A stretch of DNA of 64,000 nt from an uncultured Pontibacter sp. (GCA_947499125.1 CANMMP010000002.1:434001-498000), one strand, 5' to 3'; positions 8,538 through 17,089 are shown, numbered from the stretch's first letter. The notes: generated by a model not told the origin, from the sequence alone. Numbers and translations are program-made.

Positions 8538-8954
8538 ATGATAGAAGTAACAGCTGGAGTAATTCAAAGAAATGGCCTTTTTCTTATTGCCCGACGTGCG
8601 CCCGGTAAAAGCCTAGAAGGGTATTGGGAATTTCCGGGTGGCAAAGTAGAAGCCGGCGAAACCCACGAAGCATGCCTGGCCCGTGAGCTAAAAGAAGAGC
8701 TGGACCTTGATATTACAGTTGAGGAATACATCGGCGAGTCTGTTTCTGGCGAAGGGGAGAAACAGATACGATTGGTTGCTTATGCTGCCAGAACAGAACA
8801 GGAAACAATTTCTTCCCAAGACCACGATCAGCTAAAGTGGATCAGTATCTACGAGTTTGAAGACTATAACTTTGCCCCTGCAGATATTCCGATTATTGAG
8901 GCACTACTTATTAAGCGAATTGCGATAGTGGAGCAATTGGCTAAAGGGATATAG
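8538..8954 (+). CDS. MutT-like NUDIX hydrolase
   Basis: 138 residues. The NUDIX box is complete: GGKVEAGETHEACLARELKEEL (about residues 34-55), matching Gx5Ex7REUxEExGU except at the last Gly-type position, with the EFPGG lead-in typical of MutT. It should hydrolyse a nucleoside diphosphate linked to another group, most likely an oxidised or other non-canonical dNTP; ADP-ribose-type substrates are not excluded. Its 3' end and the following spacer are duplicated as a decayed copy at about 9446-9561, so it belongs to a module that was tandemly duplicated with the gene after it. Confidence 0.85.
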   Translation: MIEVTAGVIQRNGLFLIARRAPGKSLEGYWEFPGGKVEAGETHEACLARELKEELDLDITVEEYIGESVSGEGEKQIRLVAYAARTEQETISSQDHDQLKWISIYEFEDYNFAPADIPIIEALLIKRIAIVEQLAKGI

Positions 8955-8987
8955 GTGATTTATAAACTGTAACTAACAAGTCTTAAT

Positions 8988-9437
8988 ATGAGCAATTCAA
9001 CAAATGGCAACATGCCCAATAATGCTAAAATTAACCTTATTGGCAGTAAGCTTCCAAGTGAAATTCTTGAAGTGTTTCAGGAGTTTAATAATAGTATTGA
9101 TAATAAAAGGCGAAAAAGTGTTGGATCAAGCGCTAGAAAAGTACTGGAACGCTTGAACGGTCAAGGTAAATTATCAACTATTATTGATAACCTAAAATCA
9201 GTTAATTATTGCAAAGAAATATTGAAGCTAAACATGGCTTCATTTATTGATGAAGCCGGTGGTATGAATATTATTAAGAAAGGAGATCGTCTTACAACCA
9301 GGTATTACAAGAAACCACTTATTATTGTAGGGAAAGCTCACTATTTAACTAATGATTGGTATGCTCCAACAATGAAAAATCCTCAAATGCGCAATAATCT
9401 ACAGGAGCTCTATAATTGTGTGAATAGCTTGTTCTAG
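8988..9437 (+). CDS. stand-alone copy of the HNH protein's C-terminal domain
   Basis: 149 residues without signal peptide or membrane segment. From about residue 20 it lines up by eye with the last ~125 residues of the HNH protein at 9617: SKLPSEI / SKLFGKA, SVNYCKEILKLN / DLNYCKEHLLLD, TTRYYKKPLI / QTRYYQVLFG and YLTNDWYAPT / LLTSQWYNPE. It therefore looks like the same unnamed domain without the nuclease. It could be an immunity or regulatory partner, or the ancestral form before the nuclease was gained; no function is known. Confidence 0.65.
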   Translation: MSNSTNGNMPNNAKINLIGSKLPSEILEVFQEFNNSIDNKRRKSVGSSARKVLERLNGQGKLSTIIDNLKSVNYCKEILKLNMASFIDEAGGMNIIKKGDRLTTRYYKKPLIIVGKAHYLTNDWYAPTMKNPQMRNNLQELYNCVNSLF

Positions 9438-9445
9438 TTATCTCC

Positions 9446-9561
9446 GATAACACTACGACCAGATAAAGCGGATCAGCATTTAAGAGTTAAGACTATAAAC
9501 TGGTCCCAACAGATATTCCAATTATCGAAGCTCTGTTTACATTGTTAGCGATAATGAAGTA
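9446..9561 (+). pseudogene. remnant of a duplicated NUDIX 3' end
   Basis: The spacer between the two related genes matches the end of the NUDIX gene at 8538. In broken frames it reads DQIKRISI, then a stop where the parent has Tyr, then VPTDIPIIEAL (parent APADIPIIEAL). A small deletion (GTTTGAAG to GTTAAG) shifts the frame. The spacer after it (AAAGGGAT then TA) also resembles the parental spacer. So a unit of NUDIX end plus downstream gene was tandemly duplicated and the NUDIX part of the second copy has decayed. Confidence 0.75.
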
Positions 9562-9616
9562 ATTTTTTAAAGGGATTTAATATATAAAGAACAATCAATA
9601 AATAACTAGATTAAAT

Positions 9617-10606
9617 ATGGCAAGAAGAACAAATCCAGGTGATGTAGCAAATCTTTTTATACGTTGCCTTCTTTCAGACGCAGGAGTGCAATTAGGTAGC
9701 TTCAACAAAAAGGACTGGGATAATACATTAGCTTACTTTGAAAACAAATGTGCATACACTGGTGAGCCGCTAACAGCTAAAACTGCTGTAATGGATCATT
9801 TAGTATCTCACAACAGAACAAGTATAGGATTGCATCTGTATGGTAATATTATTCCATGTACTGCACAGGCAAATGCTGCTAAGCGTCACCTCTCTTTACA
9901 AGAGTTTTTTGATTCCAATCCTACAGTATTAAGTCATCTATCTGCAGAAGAAAAAGCAGAAAAGCTAAAAAAGATAAAAGGCTTTGTAAAAGAGTCTAAG
10001 TATGAAGAAAAGGTAAGTCGTATCAAAGATTTGGCTACCTACTGTAATGCTCAATATGAGATGATAAAAAAGCTATGTGAAGTCAACAAGGAGTATATAG
10101 CTAACTCAGTAGGTGAACCTGTTATAGAGGATGTGGAGGATGAAATTGAAGACATTCCACAGGACACATTAGCTTTAATGCCAATAATAGACCAGAATTC
10201 TAATCCTACACCTGCAATATCTAAGCTATTTGGTAAAGCAATCGAAAATACTAAAATTCAGGACCTTGCTAAAGAAGCTTTTACAGTATTGATTGAGAAA
10301 GCAAAAAGTTCTAATTACCATAAAGACTTACTGCTTAAGGTACAAGATTTAAATTACTGTAAAGAACATTTACTTTTAGATTTTCCTGCTCTTAAAAAAA
10401 TTGTTGATCTTAACAGGATTAAAGAAGAACGTACTGTTTCTAATCAAACAAGATATTATCAAGTATTGTTTGGAGAAAACGAGTTTTTACTAACAAGTCA
10501 ATGGTATAACCCAGAGTCTAATAATACTGCAAAGAAGAAACAAAAGTCAAAATTGGTAGACTGGATAACTACTATGCTTTTAGTGGGTAATGTTAGTGTA
10601 AATTAG
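9617..10606 (+). CDS. HNH-type endonuclease with novel C-terminal domain
   Basis: 329 residues. The N-terminal region (about 30-95) has an HNH-like arrangement: ENKCAYTGE, MDHLVSHNR (the DH pair), LYGNIIPC and ANAAKRHLS (N...K). One zinc-knuckle Cys of the usual CxxC is Thr (CAYT), so metal binding there may be lost or use other ligands, while the catalytic DH and Asn remain. A charged middle part with an acidic stretch (EDVEDEIEDIPQD) leads to the C-terminal domain shared with the 149-residue protein at 8988. Likely a DNA or RNA nuclease in a conflict system; its AT-rich composition fits recent acquisition. Confidence 0.6.
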   Translation: MARRTNPGDVANLFIRCLLSDAGVQLGSFNKKDWDNTLAYFENKCAYTGEPLTAKTAVMDHLVSHNRTSIGLHLYGNIIPCTAQANAAKRHLSLQEFFDSNPTVLSHLSAEEKAEKLKKIKGFVKESKYEEKVSRIKDLATYCNAQYEMIKKLCEVNKEYIANSVGEPVIEDVEDEIEDIPQDTLALMPIIDQNSNPTPAISKLFGKAIENTKIQDLAKEAFTVLIEKAKSSNYHKDLLLKVQDLNYCKEHLLLDFPALKKIVDLNRIKEERTVSNQTRYYQVLFGENEFLLTSQWYNPESNNTAKKKQKSKLVDWITTMLLVGNVSVN

Positions 10607-10618
10607 TAACTAAAATTG

Positions 10619-10653
10619 AAGGCCACGCTAAACTAATGTTTAGGTGGCCTTTT
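10619..10653. terminator. bidirectional hairpin between convergent genes
   Basis: AAGGCCAC(G)CTAAAC and GTTTAGGTGGCCTT form a 14-bp stem with one bulge, flanked by A and T runs. It sits between the convergent ends of the HNH gene and the YqiA-like gene and can serve both. Confidence 0.85.
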
Positions 10654-10683
10654 AAAATTAATCTACAATTTTTCAAAAAAGAA

Positions 10684-11172
10684 CTATATCCTCTCCCAAA
10701 ACTCCACCACCTGCTCCTCAAAAACATTTTCCGGAATACGATGCCCCATTTCATCCACCTCCGCAATTCTAACATCATCTAAATCCAAACTCCCAGTTAC
10801 ATATTCCAGATTGTCTCTATAAATAATCACATCATCCAGCTTACCCAAAACTATAGTTGTATGGCTGGTTTTACTTTCAGGTATGGTTAAATCCTGAAGA
10901 TCAGGAGCAGGGGACTTTGTAACAAAAGCTGGATTGAAGAGGAGTGCCGGTTTGTTGTATAGTAGAGAAAGCTGATGAGCTGTGTAGCCGCCAAAACTGG
11001 AGCCTATGATTACATCTGCTGACTGTGCAAGTAGGATCAGTTTGTTAAAGAATTGTGGATTGTCATAATCTATACTTGGAGATACTACGTTGCCGTAGCG
11101 CTCCAGTATAGTTCTCTTTTCAGGGCTGAGTGAGCCGTTGTAGCCGTGCAGGTATAAGATAGTTTTAGACAT
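10684..11172 (-). CDS. YqiA-like alpha/beta-hydrolase (putative esterase)
   Basis: The start is placed at MSKTILYLHGYNG (ATG complement 11170-11172), 7 bp after the preceding gene's stop, rather than the overlapping 11223. The 162-residue protein has the small YqiA/UPF0227 layout: ILYLHGYNGS (oxyanion hole), GSSFGGY (nucleophile elbow Ser), LLFNPA, TTIVLGKLDDVI (acid) and DEMGHRI (catalytic His). It should be a cytoplasmic carboxylesterase or thioesterase of unknown substrate. It is second in the operon driven by motif site 2. Confidence 0.8.
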   Translation of the reverse strand: MSKTILYLHGYNGSLSPEKRTILERYGNVVSPSIDYDNPQFFNKLILLAQSADVIIGSSFGGYTAHQLSLLYNKPALLFNPAFVTKSPAPDLQDLTIPESKTSHTTIVLGKLDDVIIYRDNLEYVTGSLDLDDVRIAEVDEMGHRIPENVFEEQVVEFWERI

Positions 11173-11179
11173 AGGTTTT

Positions 11180-12169
11180 TTAGGGTAATGCAATAAATGG
11201 ACGTTTAGGTGTTTTGTCTTCACCAGCCTGCTGGTAAAGTTGCTGGTAATCGTTGTGGTGCAGGTGGTAAAAGTATAACTCCTGCGGATAAGGATAACGG
11301 GCTTCGTTGGCTTTCAGGTAGTCAATAAACCGGTTATAGTTGCCACCCAGCCAGGGCGTGAGGCCCAGCTTCTGAATATTGTGCAGGTTACAATGAAAAA
11401 GTATCTGCTCAAAATTAGATTCGTAGTCACATTTCCGGTACTCGTAGTTTGTTCGCCAATGAGCCTGCGCCTTAGAACCAAGTTGATGTAAGTTTCTTGC
11501 TTCCTGCGGTGTGCATCGCACCATTAGCTGATCCAACATCTCATAATCATCCCAAATGTTTTTGCGCTGTAGGGTTATTGTTCTGTTTCCGGCTTTAAAT
11601 GACACAGCTTTGCCAGGCTGTTTGGTTACACGCCATACGCCTGCTTTGTCGCCGTAGCTGCTGTAAGATGAAAAAATAGATGGATTTACATAAGCCGGAT
11701 CAGAAGTATCAAGCAAAGTTGCCTGGTGGGGCAGGTTAAAGAGTTTCTCTCGCCAGCGGGTGCGGCCGTAGTAGCCCGGGCAGGCAATGTGCAGGTAAGT
11801 GTCTTTTAATATAGGCAAAATAGTGCCCATGCTCCAGTTACCATTAATAGGGTAGTAACCGCCTCCTTCGCTCAGGCCCTCATTTATACATACAAACGCA
11901 TCAAACTTAACACCTGCCTTTATAAATGCAGCGGTAGCTTGTAAGGCTGTCATACCTACTATAATTACATTGCCACGCACAGCAAAAGTAGAACGGAAGT
12001 TATAGTCAACCAGCACGATGTGGTCGTAAGGTAGGTCGTAGTACGATTTTTTTACTACACGGCCAGAGGCGTAGTAAACCAGGCTTTTGCCTGTTTTCAG
12101 GCGCTCGCGAAGCATAGCAGCCAGCGATTGTACATCTTGTTGGGTTTTCTGGAAAGGAATTTTGGGCAT
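11180..12169 (-). CDS. unknown protein, first gene of motif-2 operon
   Basis: The track start (12220) lies inside the promoter; MPKIPFQKTQ (ATG complement 12167-12169) leaves a leader of about 40 nt. The 329-residue product has a Rossmann-like N-terminal half by appearance (SLVYYASG, HIVLVDYNF, NVIIVGMTALQATAAFIKAG, FDAFVCINEGLSEGGG) but I cannot name a family. The C-terminal half is rich in aromatics and polar residues (YFYHLHHNDYQQLY). No signal peptide. It is followed by the YqiA-like esterase in the same operon. Confidence 0.7.
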   Translation of the reverse strand: MPKIPFQKTQQDVQSLAAMLRERLKTGKSLVYYASGRVVKKSYYDLPYDHIVLVDYNFRSTFAVRGNVIIVGMTALQATAAFIKAGVKFDAFVCINEGLSEGGGYYPINGNWSMGTILPILKDTYLHIACPGYYGRTRWREKLFNLPHQATLLDTSDPAYVNPSIFSSYSSYGDKAGVWRVTKQPGKAVSFKAGNRTITLQRKNIWDDYEMLDQLMVRCTPQEARNLHQLGSKAQAHWRTNYEYRKCDYESNFEQILFHCNLHNIQKLGLTPWLGGNYNRFIDYLKANEARYPYPQELYFYHLHHNDYQQLYQQAGEDKTPKRPFIALP

Positions 12170-12217
12170 AGAAAGAAATGAAGTGAAATACGAGCCGGCT
12201 TTTCCGGCCCTACGATA

Positions 12218-12266
12218 CAAAGTTGCCCATAAACCAGAATTTAATCCGGACTTTGCAAGCTTGTAT
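12218..12266 (-). promoter_or_regulatory. TTACAAGCTTGCAAA-type element with -7 box (site 2 of 8)
   Basis: On the minus strand the motif ATACAAGCTTGCAAA (complement of 12252-12266) is followed after 26 nt by CAACTTTG (complement of 12218-12225), one base from TAnnTTTG. Orientation and spacing match the plus-strand sites. It drives the 12169/11172 operon. Confidence 0.7.
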
Positions 12267-12374
12267 TTCCAATTTGTTCAAAAAATAATTACAACGTTCG
12301 GCAGCGTAAAGGCAGAATACAGCTTTGAAATATGCTGAAAAATGTATATATTGTATAGCTAATTGAAAACAAAC

Positions 12375-13559
12375 ATGAAGGTACACGTAATCAGAGACTC
12401 TGACTTCTCGGTGGAGAAGTATGAGCAGGTAATGAAACTTCTGCAATCAACAGCAGGACTTATCTCATTTGTAAAACAATCTCCAACTATAGATGTAATT
12501 GAACCGGATGAACTACCTGCTAATTTTAATTATTCATCATTTGTTGATGATGATACAAAATTCAAAAATGTTGAAGACTATATCATAACCTATAGCTGGA
12601 ATTACTTCTTTCATCAGTGTGCTACTTATCGTGAGCGCTGTAACCTATCTAATGATGATTTTGTTATCCTGCTCACACCGAAGAATAATAGCGACTGGTA
12701 TCTGGCTGCTTTTGCGGATGATGCAAATAATGTATTCGTGAAAACAAGTGAGTGGGGTACCTACCTGGAATGTGATCCTGTTTATCCTACTGCTTTTACT
12801 GTTATGTCTCAAGTTATAAGCAAGCTATACTTTGGCAATATGTACAGGCGGGAAAATAAAGGGCATAAACCTGCTGTGGGCTGCATCAGCGACTTCTGTG
12901 AGTACAAACACGAAGTGATTTTCAAATTCCGTACGGCTGATGTTTGTATAGACTGCTTGGAGAAAATGATAGATGCTGGAATACCACAAGAGTATTTCAT
13001 ACAAGCTTTCAGTCTATTTGAAAAAGCACGAACAGAAATGCTGTTCAGACAGCGGCGTCAGCTTCAGGTTGCTCAGTACAAAATTCATATTAAGCGCAGC
13101 AATGGTGGCGGTCAAGGGATAACAATCGAGTTACCTGATATTAAAAAGGAGATTAATCTAAATCCTAAAGAGTCTGCTTTATACCTTTTCTACTTGACCG
13201 ACAATTTGGGTGTTAAGTATACAAATCTTTACTTGCCAGACCACCAAAAAAAGCTCCTAAATTTATATAAAGAGCTTAATGAGCGTAACATTGAAAATCG
13301 TGAAGCACACTCAATAAGTGTAATTGAGACTCTTGTAAAGAATAAAAGCAATCGTGATACTGACTTATCTAAAATGCGGGATAAGTTTAAAGATGTATTA
13401 GGACCTGAAACGGCTAAGAATTATTACATAACTGGTTTATCAAAAGATTCGGACCGGGTTAAGGGAGTACGTCTTGATCGCAGCTTGGTAAGTTATGATA
13501 ATGATATTAAGCGCCATATACTTGGGGAATATCTTCAACATGATACTTCGTGTGTCTGA
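12375..13559 (+). CDS. unknown protein with Cys cluster and wHTH-like C-terminus
   Basis: The start is taken at ATG 12375 (MKVHVIRD) because the track start is a TTG four codons earlier. The ~394-residue protein has a middle segment GCISDFCEYKHEVIFKFR and VCIDC with four cysteines that looks zinc-binding. The C-terminal ~130 residues (LNPKESALYLFYL, then KMRDKFKDVLG and YYITGL) resemble a helix-turn-helix-like domain seen at the end of other Bacteroidota conflict proteins; that is a memory-based impression, not a firm assignment. It is monocistronic and AT-richer than its neighbours. No enzymatic motif is clear. Confidence 0.65.
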   Translation: MKVHVIRDSDFSVEKYEQVMKLLQSTAGLISFVKQSPTIDVIEPDELPANFNYSSFVDDDTKFKNVEDYIITYSWNYFFHQCATYRERCNLSNDDFVILLTPKNNSDWYLAAFADDANNVFVKTSEWGTYLECDPVYPTAFTVMSQVISKLYFGNMYRRENKGHKPAVGCISDFCEYKHEVIFKFRTADVCIDCLEKMIDAGIPQEYFIQAFSLFEKARTEMLFRQRRQLQVAQYKIHIKRSNGGGQGITIELPDIKKEINLNPKESALYLFYLTDNLGVKYTNLYLPDHQKKLLNLYKELNERNIENREAHSISVIETLVKNKSNRDTDLSKMRDKFKDVLGPETAKNYYITGLSKDSDRVKGVRLDRSLVSYDNDIKRHILGEYLQHDTSCV

Positions 13560-13580
13560 TTTTATCAAATAAAGCTCTAA

Positions 13581-13629
13581 TTACAAGCTTGCAAACAACC
13601 TGTAAACGAACTTGTACACGCTACCTTTG
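13581..13629 (+). promoter_or_regulatory. TTACAAGCTTGCAAA element with -7 box (site 3 of 8)
   Basis: Motif at 13581-13595, 26-nt spacer, -7 box TACCTTTG at 13622-13629, ATG at 13654. This promoter heads the four-gene operon 13654-17038. Confidence 0.8.
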
Positions 13630-13653
13630 CAGCTGTAACAACTATACTTCTGC

Positions 13654-14313
13654 ATGACACAACAACAGCTGTTTGATAAAGTACGTGCCCTTTTAGAGCC
13701 GACTGGTTTCCTGATGAGGCTGCAAGGCAACTGGAGATTTGGGCACGTACAGTTCAATGTCCGTAAATTTGATATTTTTGCTTATGCCTTCACTTATGAT
13801 AACCTTGTTGAAGAAGTAGCCGGTACGCTTGCATACTTAAAAGAATGCGTAGAAGAGCACGGCGAAGAGGTAGAAGAAAGAGAATTTGACTTTCTGTATA
13901 CCCTGCAGGCTATTTTGGAGACTTTCCCGGATGTGGAGCGGAATACGGACGTTAATTATACTTTTGATCAGCCTTTATTTGATTTCCTGAAAGAAACCCT
14001 GGCTGCGGAGAACATTGAGCTACTGTGCATTGACCAAGAGGACGACAAACAGCACAGCCGTGTTTTCTTTGAAGCAAAATTTCCAAACCTGCATTTCCGG
14101 GTATTCCCAATTTTCGGACGATGTTTTACACCGGAAGGTGTAGAGAGCGAAGTGTATATGACGGGACAAGACCGTGAATGGCTGGAAAGTGGAGACACCC
14201 CGGAGTTTGAAATAGCATTGAGGTCTATTGAGCGAGCTGTGCAGCAATACCGCCAAAAGCTATTGTTAGACGAAGCTACCAAACTGGTTGCCAATCCGAA
14301 CTTAAACCTATAG
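13654..14313 (+). CDS. unknown acidic soluble protein
   Basis: 219 residues, rich in Glu/Asp (ECVEEHGEEVEEREFDF), with alternating strands and helices and no signal peptide. The two halves may be related: each has an aromatic-rich strand followed by a helix (GHVQFNVRKFDIFAYAF and HFRVFPIFGRCF). I do not recognise a family. It is the first gene after motif site 3 and is followed 7 bp later by the L,D-transpeptidase. Confidence 0.7.
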   Translation: MTQQQLFDKVRALLEPTGFLMRLQGNWRFGHVQFNVRKFDIFAYAFTYDNLVEEVAGTLAYLKECVEEHGEEVEEREFDFLYTLQAILETFPDVERNTDVNYTFDQPLFDFLKETLAAENIELLCIDQEDDKQHSRVFFEAKFPNLHFRVFPIFGRCFTPEGVESEVYMTGQDREWLESGDTPEFEIALRSIERAVQQYRQKLLLDEATKLVANPNLNL

Positions 14314-14320
14314 TTTACTT

Positions 14321-14833
14321 GTGAAGAAATTCTTACTGTTGCTTTGTGTAGTCGTTGGTTTATACTTTGCTTACCAGGTTGTTTCAGAAAAAAGCCTGCC
14401 AGCTAATATCAAAATAGACCGATTGATAGTGCGTAAATCTGACCGCAAACTAGAGGCTTATGCGAAAGGCGAACTTGTTAAAATATACCCCATTTCACTG
14501 GGCAAACAACCTGTAGGCGATAAGCAATATGAAGGGGATAATAAAACCCCAGAAGGTCGCTACATTATAAATGATAAGAACCCGCACAGCGGCTACTATA
14601 AAAATTTAGGTATTTCATATCCCAATGCAGCTGACAGGCGAGAGGCTAAAAGTTTAGGAAAACCTGTTGGAGGCGATATTAAAATACACGGGCTGCCCAA
14701 CAAAATGCCTATCATTGGCAGGTGGCATCGCATCATGGACTGGACCGCAGGCTGCATGGCCGTTACCAACGACGAAATGGAAGAACTATACAAAGCTGTT
14801 CCGTTAGGCACTCCCATAGAGATACTGCCATAG
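14321..14833 (+). CDS. YkuD-type L,D-transpeptidase
   Basis: Starts with GTG at 14321 (MKKFLLLLCVVVGLYFAYQ, an uncleaved or signal anchor). The 170-residue protein has the classic YkuD order: IVRKSDRKLEAY, DNKTPEGRYII, IKIHGLP with the conserved His and DWTAGCMAVTNDEM with the catalytic Cys in SxGC-like context. It should form 3-3 or Braun-type cross-links, or otherwise modify peptidoglycan, in the periplasm. Its place between an unknown cytoplasmic protein and a methyltransferase-like gene is odd for a cell-wall enzyme. Confidence 0.9.
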   Translation: MKKFLLLLCVVVGLYFAYQVVSEKSLPANIKIDRLIVRKSDRKLEAYAKGELVKIYPISLGKQPVGDKQYEGDNKTPEGRYIINDKNPHSGYYKNLGISYPNAADRREAKSLGKPVGGDIKIHGLPNKMPIIGRWHRIMDWTAGCMAVTNDEMEELYKAVPLGTPIEILP

Positions 14834-14865
14834 CGCAGTAATTTTTAAACTTTATACTTATTTAG

Positions 14866-16476
14866 ATGCCAGCAATAACACCTGCACTTTCTGATGAATT
14901 ACAGTTAGTCCTACAAAGAGCATTTGTTGTTTTAAAAGGCTCTGGCAGCACTTCTTTTCTAGCGCTTGCAGCAACTATAGCACTTAAAAGATCTGGTTTT
15001 GGTGCAGAGCAGGTGCTGCATGCTAGACATCAGAATTACTCAGAGAGCTCTACTTTTACTGAAGTGGCTGTAGCTTTTAATATCTTGAACAAGCATTTTA
15101 ATGGGCTAAGCAATGAGAAGTTCGTACAGCTGCTGCATGTGTTAGAACTGCCAGATCAAATGTCCTGCTCAGATAAGGATTGGGGAATTGCCTTTGACCT
15201 TTGCCTGGAAAAGTATAAGCCTGTGCTTGGTAAGAAAGCAATCCTGTTACAACCTTTAAAACTGGCAAAGCTAGTTGCTTCTGTTTACACTATAGAGCAA
15301 GATGCTAATGTATATAGCCCGTTTTCCGGAGCCTGTTGTTTAATACAGTACTTACCAGAAGATGTAAACCTTATTGCACAAGAACTGCAGGATGAAAATT
15401 GGGCGATTGCGAAGTTGCGATTAGCTGCTTATGGATCAGGTAAAAGCGCACACATAAGCAAGTGTGATCCTATGACACAATGGGACAGTAGTAAGTATGA
15501 CTTTATATTTTCTTTTCCGCCTTACGAGAATGGAAGCGCCAGTCAAAATTCTTCTGAAGGTTCTGTTGCAGATTGCATAGTAGAGAAATGTTTGCCTGCT
15601 GTACTTAGTGGAAGTAAAGTAGCTATAGTTGTGCCATACTGGTTTTTATCATCAGCTAATAATCAGGAGTTAAGAAAGCAGCTTGTAGAGCATGACGTAG
15701 TAGAATCTGTTACATATTTGCCAGGAGAAATTTATGCTGCCAGCTCCTATTCTGATACGCTTCTTTGCCTTAACAAGCAGAAAGAGAACAAAAATAAGAT
15801 ACTGTTCTTTGATGCAGTCCCCAAGCCAGGTTCACTAAAATTAACTATAGATGTTGAAGAGATATTGGATATACTGCATGGAAAATGTGAAGTGCCTGAA
15901 GCAAGACTTATCAGTACAGGTATGGTTAAGAAGAGAAACTATAGCCTGCACCCCAATTGGCATCTGTTAGACTTTAAGCATGGTGTAAAAGAGACCGATC
16001 ATTTAGTAAGGTTGGAAACTATAGCTACCATCATTAGAAGTATGGGAAGAAGCCATGAAGCTATTGAAGCAGATCGTGTTTTGATCTATGATCTAAGTGA
16101 TGATACAGAAGATTTCAAACTGAAGCATCAATTTTTTAAGCCTGATGCACCAAGAGAAGATTACGCAACTGTTCTAAAGGAACCTTGCTTGTTGGTTGCC
16201 TTAGCATGGCGGACACCTAAACCCACTTGGTACACACCTGATCGGGAGAAAGCTATTTGTATTGGGGATGAGATTTGTGCCCTACAGATAGATACTTCAA
16301 AAGTAGATGTAGCTTACCTAGTTTCAGAGCTCCGTTCAGATTTTGTTACACATCAATTCAGTGTAAGAAAAGGGGGAATGCAAAAGTTTTTTGTTGACGA
16401 TCTTTTAAGGCTGGAGATACGACTACCAACTCTGGAAGAGCAGCGGAAGATTGCCAGTCACTTTATTTATAATTGA
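14866..16476 (+). CDS. N6-adenine methyltransferase/HsdS-like fusion with degenerate motif IV
   Basis: 536 residues. Helical N-terminus, then a Rossmann-like MTase core (VYSPFSGACCLIQYL as motif I; KYDFIFSFPPY as motif IV at about residues 209-219), then a C-terminal part ending RLPTLEEQRKIASHF, the signature end of type I specificity subunits. The catalytic (N/D)PP(Y/F) is FPPY here, and motif I lacks the usual GxG, so methyl transfer is doubtful; DNA or SAM binding without catalysis is possible. No restriction subunit is adjacent. It is the third gene of the motif-3 operon. Confidence 0.7.
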   Translation: MPAITPALSDELQLVLQRAFVVLKGSGSTSFLALAATIALKRSGFGAEQVLHARHQNYSESSTFTEVAVAFNILNKHFNGLSNEKFVQLLHVLELPDQMSCSDKDWGIAFDLCLEKYKPVLGKKAILLQPLKLAKLVASVYTIEQDANVYSPFSGACCLIQYLPEDVNLIAQELQDENWAIAKLRLAAYGSGKSAHISKCDPMTQWDSSKYDFIFSFPPYENGSASQNSSEGSVADCIVEKCLPAVLSGSKVAIVVPYWFLSSANNQELRKQLVEHDVVESVTYLPGEIYAASSYSDTLLCLNKQKENKNKILFFDAVPKPGSLKLTIDVEEILDILHGKCEVPEARLISTGMVKKRNYSLHPNWHLLDFKHGVKETDHLVRLETIATIIRSMGRSHEAIEADRVLIYDLSDDTEDFKLKHQFFKPDAPREDYATVLKEPCLLVALAWRTPKPTWYTPDREKAICIGDEICALQIDTSKVDVAYLVSELRSDFVTHQFSVRKGGMQKFFVDDLLRLEIRLPTLEEQRKIASHFIYN

Positions 16477-16504
16477 TTTCCAATTCAACCATAAAATTAA
16501 AACT

Positions 16505-17038
16505 ATGATAATAGAATTCCTGCCGAGAAAAATCGATCCTACTGAAGTTGAAATGGGACAGTATCTGTTCTTTTATGATCAATTTATAAATGAGTGTGAT
16601 GCCATTTCAGTGTCGGCTAATCCTTCCGGGTTTACACCATTAAACACTATTACAGGTGTGTTAGGTTGGGACCGGGATATAATTAATAAGTTTGCGGCAG
16701 AAGTAAATACAAGAAACGAAGTAGGTATAAACAACAGGGTAAGTCCGAAGCTATTGCTTGTACCACACGTTATGAATAGCACACCACAACTTAGATTAGC
16801 TGAAGACCTGTTTCAGGCTTGTAATGCCATAAAAGCTAAAACGCTACGGTTTACACACTACGGATTGATCTTAGGCTCCTTTCCGGAAGAGCAGTTAAAA
16901 AGTATTATGCAGTATATCATTAACCATGAAGATGAATTAACACTGGAAAAGATCTACTGGGACATTGACGAAAGATTTGAGAAGGAGATTAACAAACTGT
17001 GGGATAGCTTACGCACTCCGGTTGCACCTTTAGGATAG
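16505..17038 (+). CDS. possible divergent macrodomain-like protein
   Basis: The start is chosen at ATG 16505 (MIIEFLPRKI). The 177-residue protein recalls macrodomains: CDAISVSANPSGF in the position of the DAIVNAAN loop, LLLVPHVMN as a central strand, and RLAEDLFQACNAIKAKTLRFTHYGLILGSFPEEQLKSIMQYI, which follows the helix-strand-(G)-FP-helix order of macrodomain C-termini. The Gly-rich phosphate loop is not obvious, so ADP-ribose binding is a guess. It is the last gene of the motif-3 operon, before a terminator. Confidence 0.4.
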   Translation: MIIEFLPRKIDPTEVEMGQYLFFYDQFINECDAISVSANPSGFTPLNTITGVLGWDRDIINKFAAEVNTRNEVGINNRVSPKLLLVPHVMNSTPQLRLAEDLFQACNAIKAKTLRFTHYGLILGSFPEEQLKSIMQYIINHEDELTLEKIYWDIDERFEKEINKLWDSLRTPVAPLG

Positions 17039-17089
17039 AAATAACTTTTTATACTTTATCTGCCATATTCCAAGACCGAAATTACCAAC

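Noticed and set aside
14866-16476. A functional type I R-M system
   Set aside because: No restriction subunit, no separate specificity gene, and the catalytic motif is degenerate.
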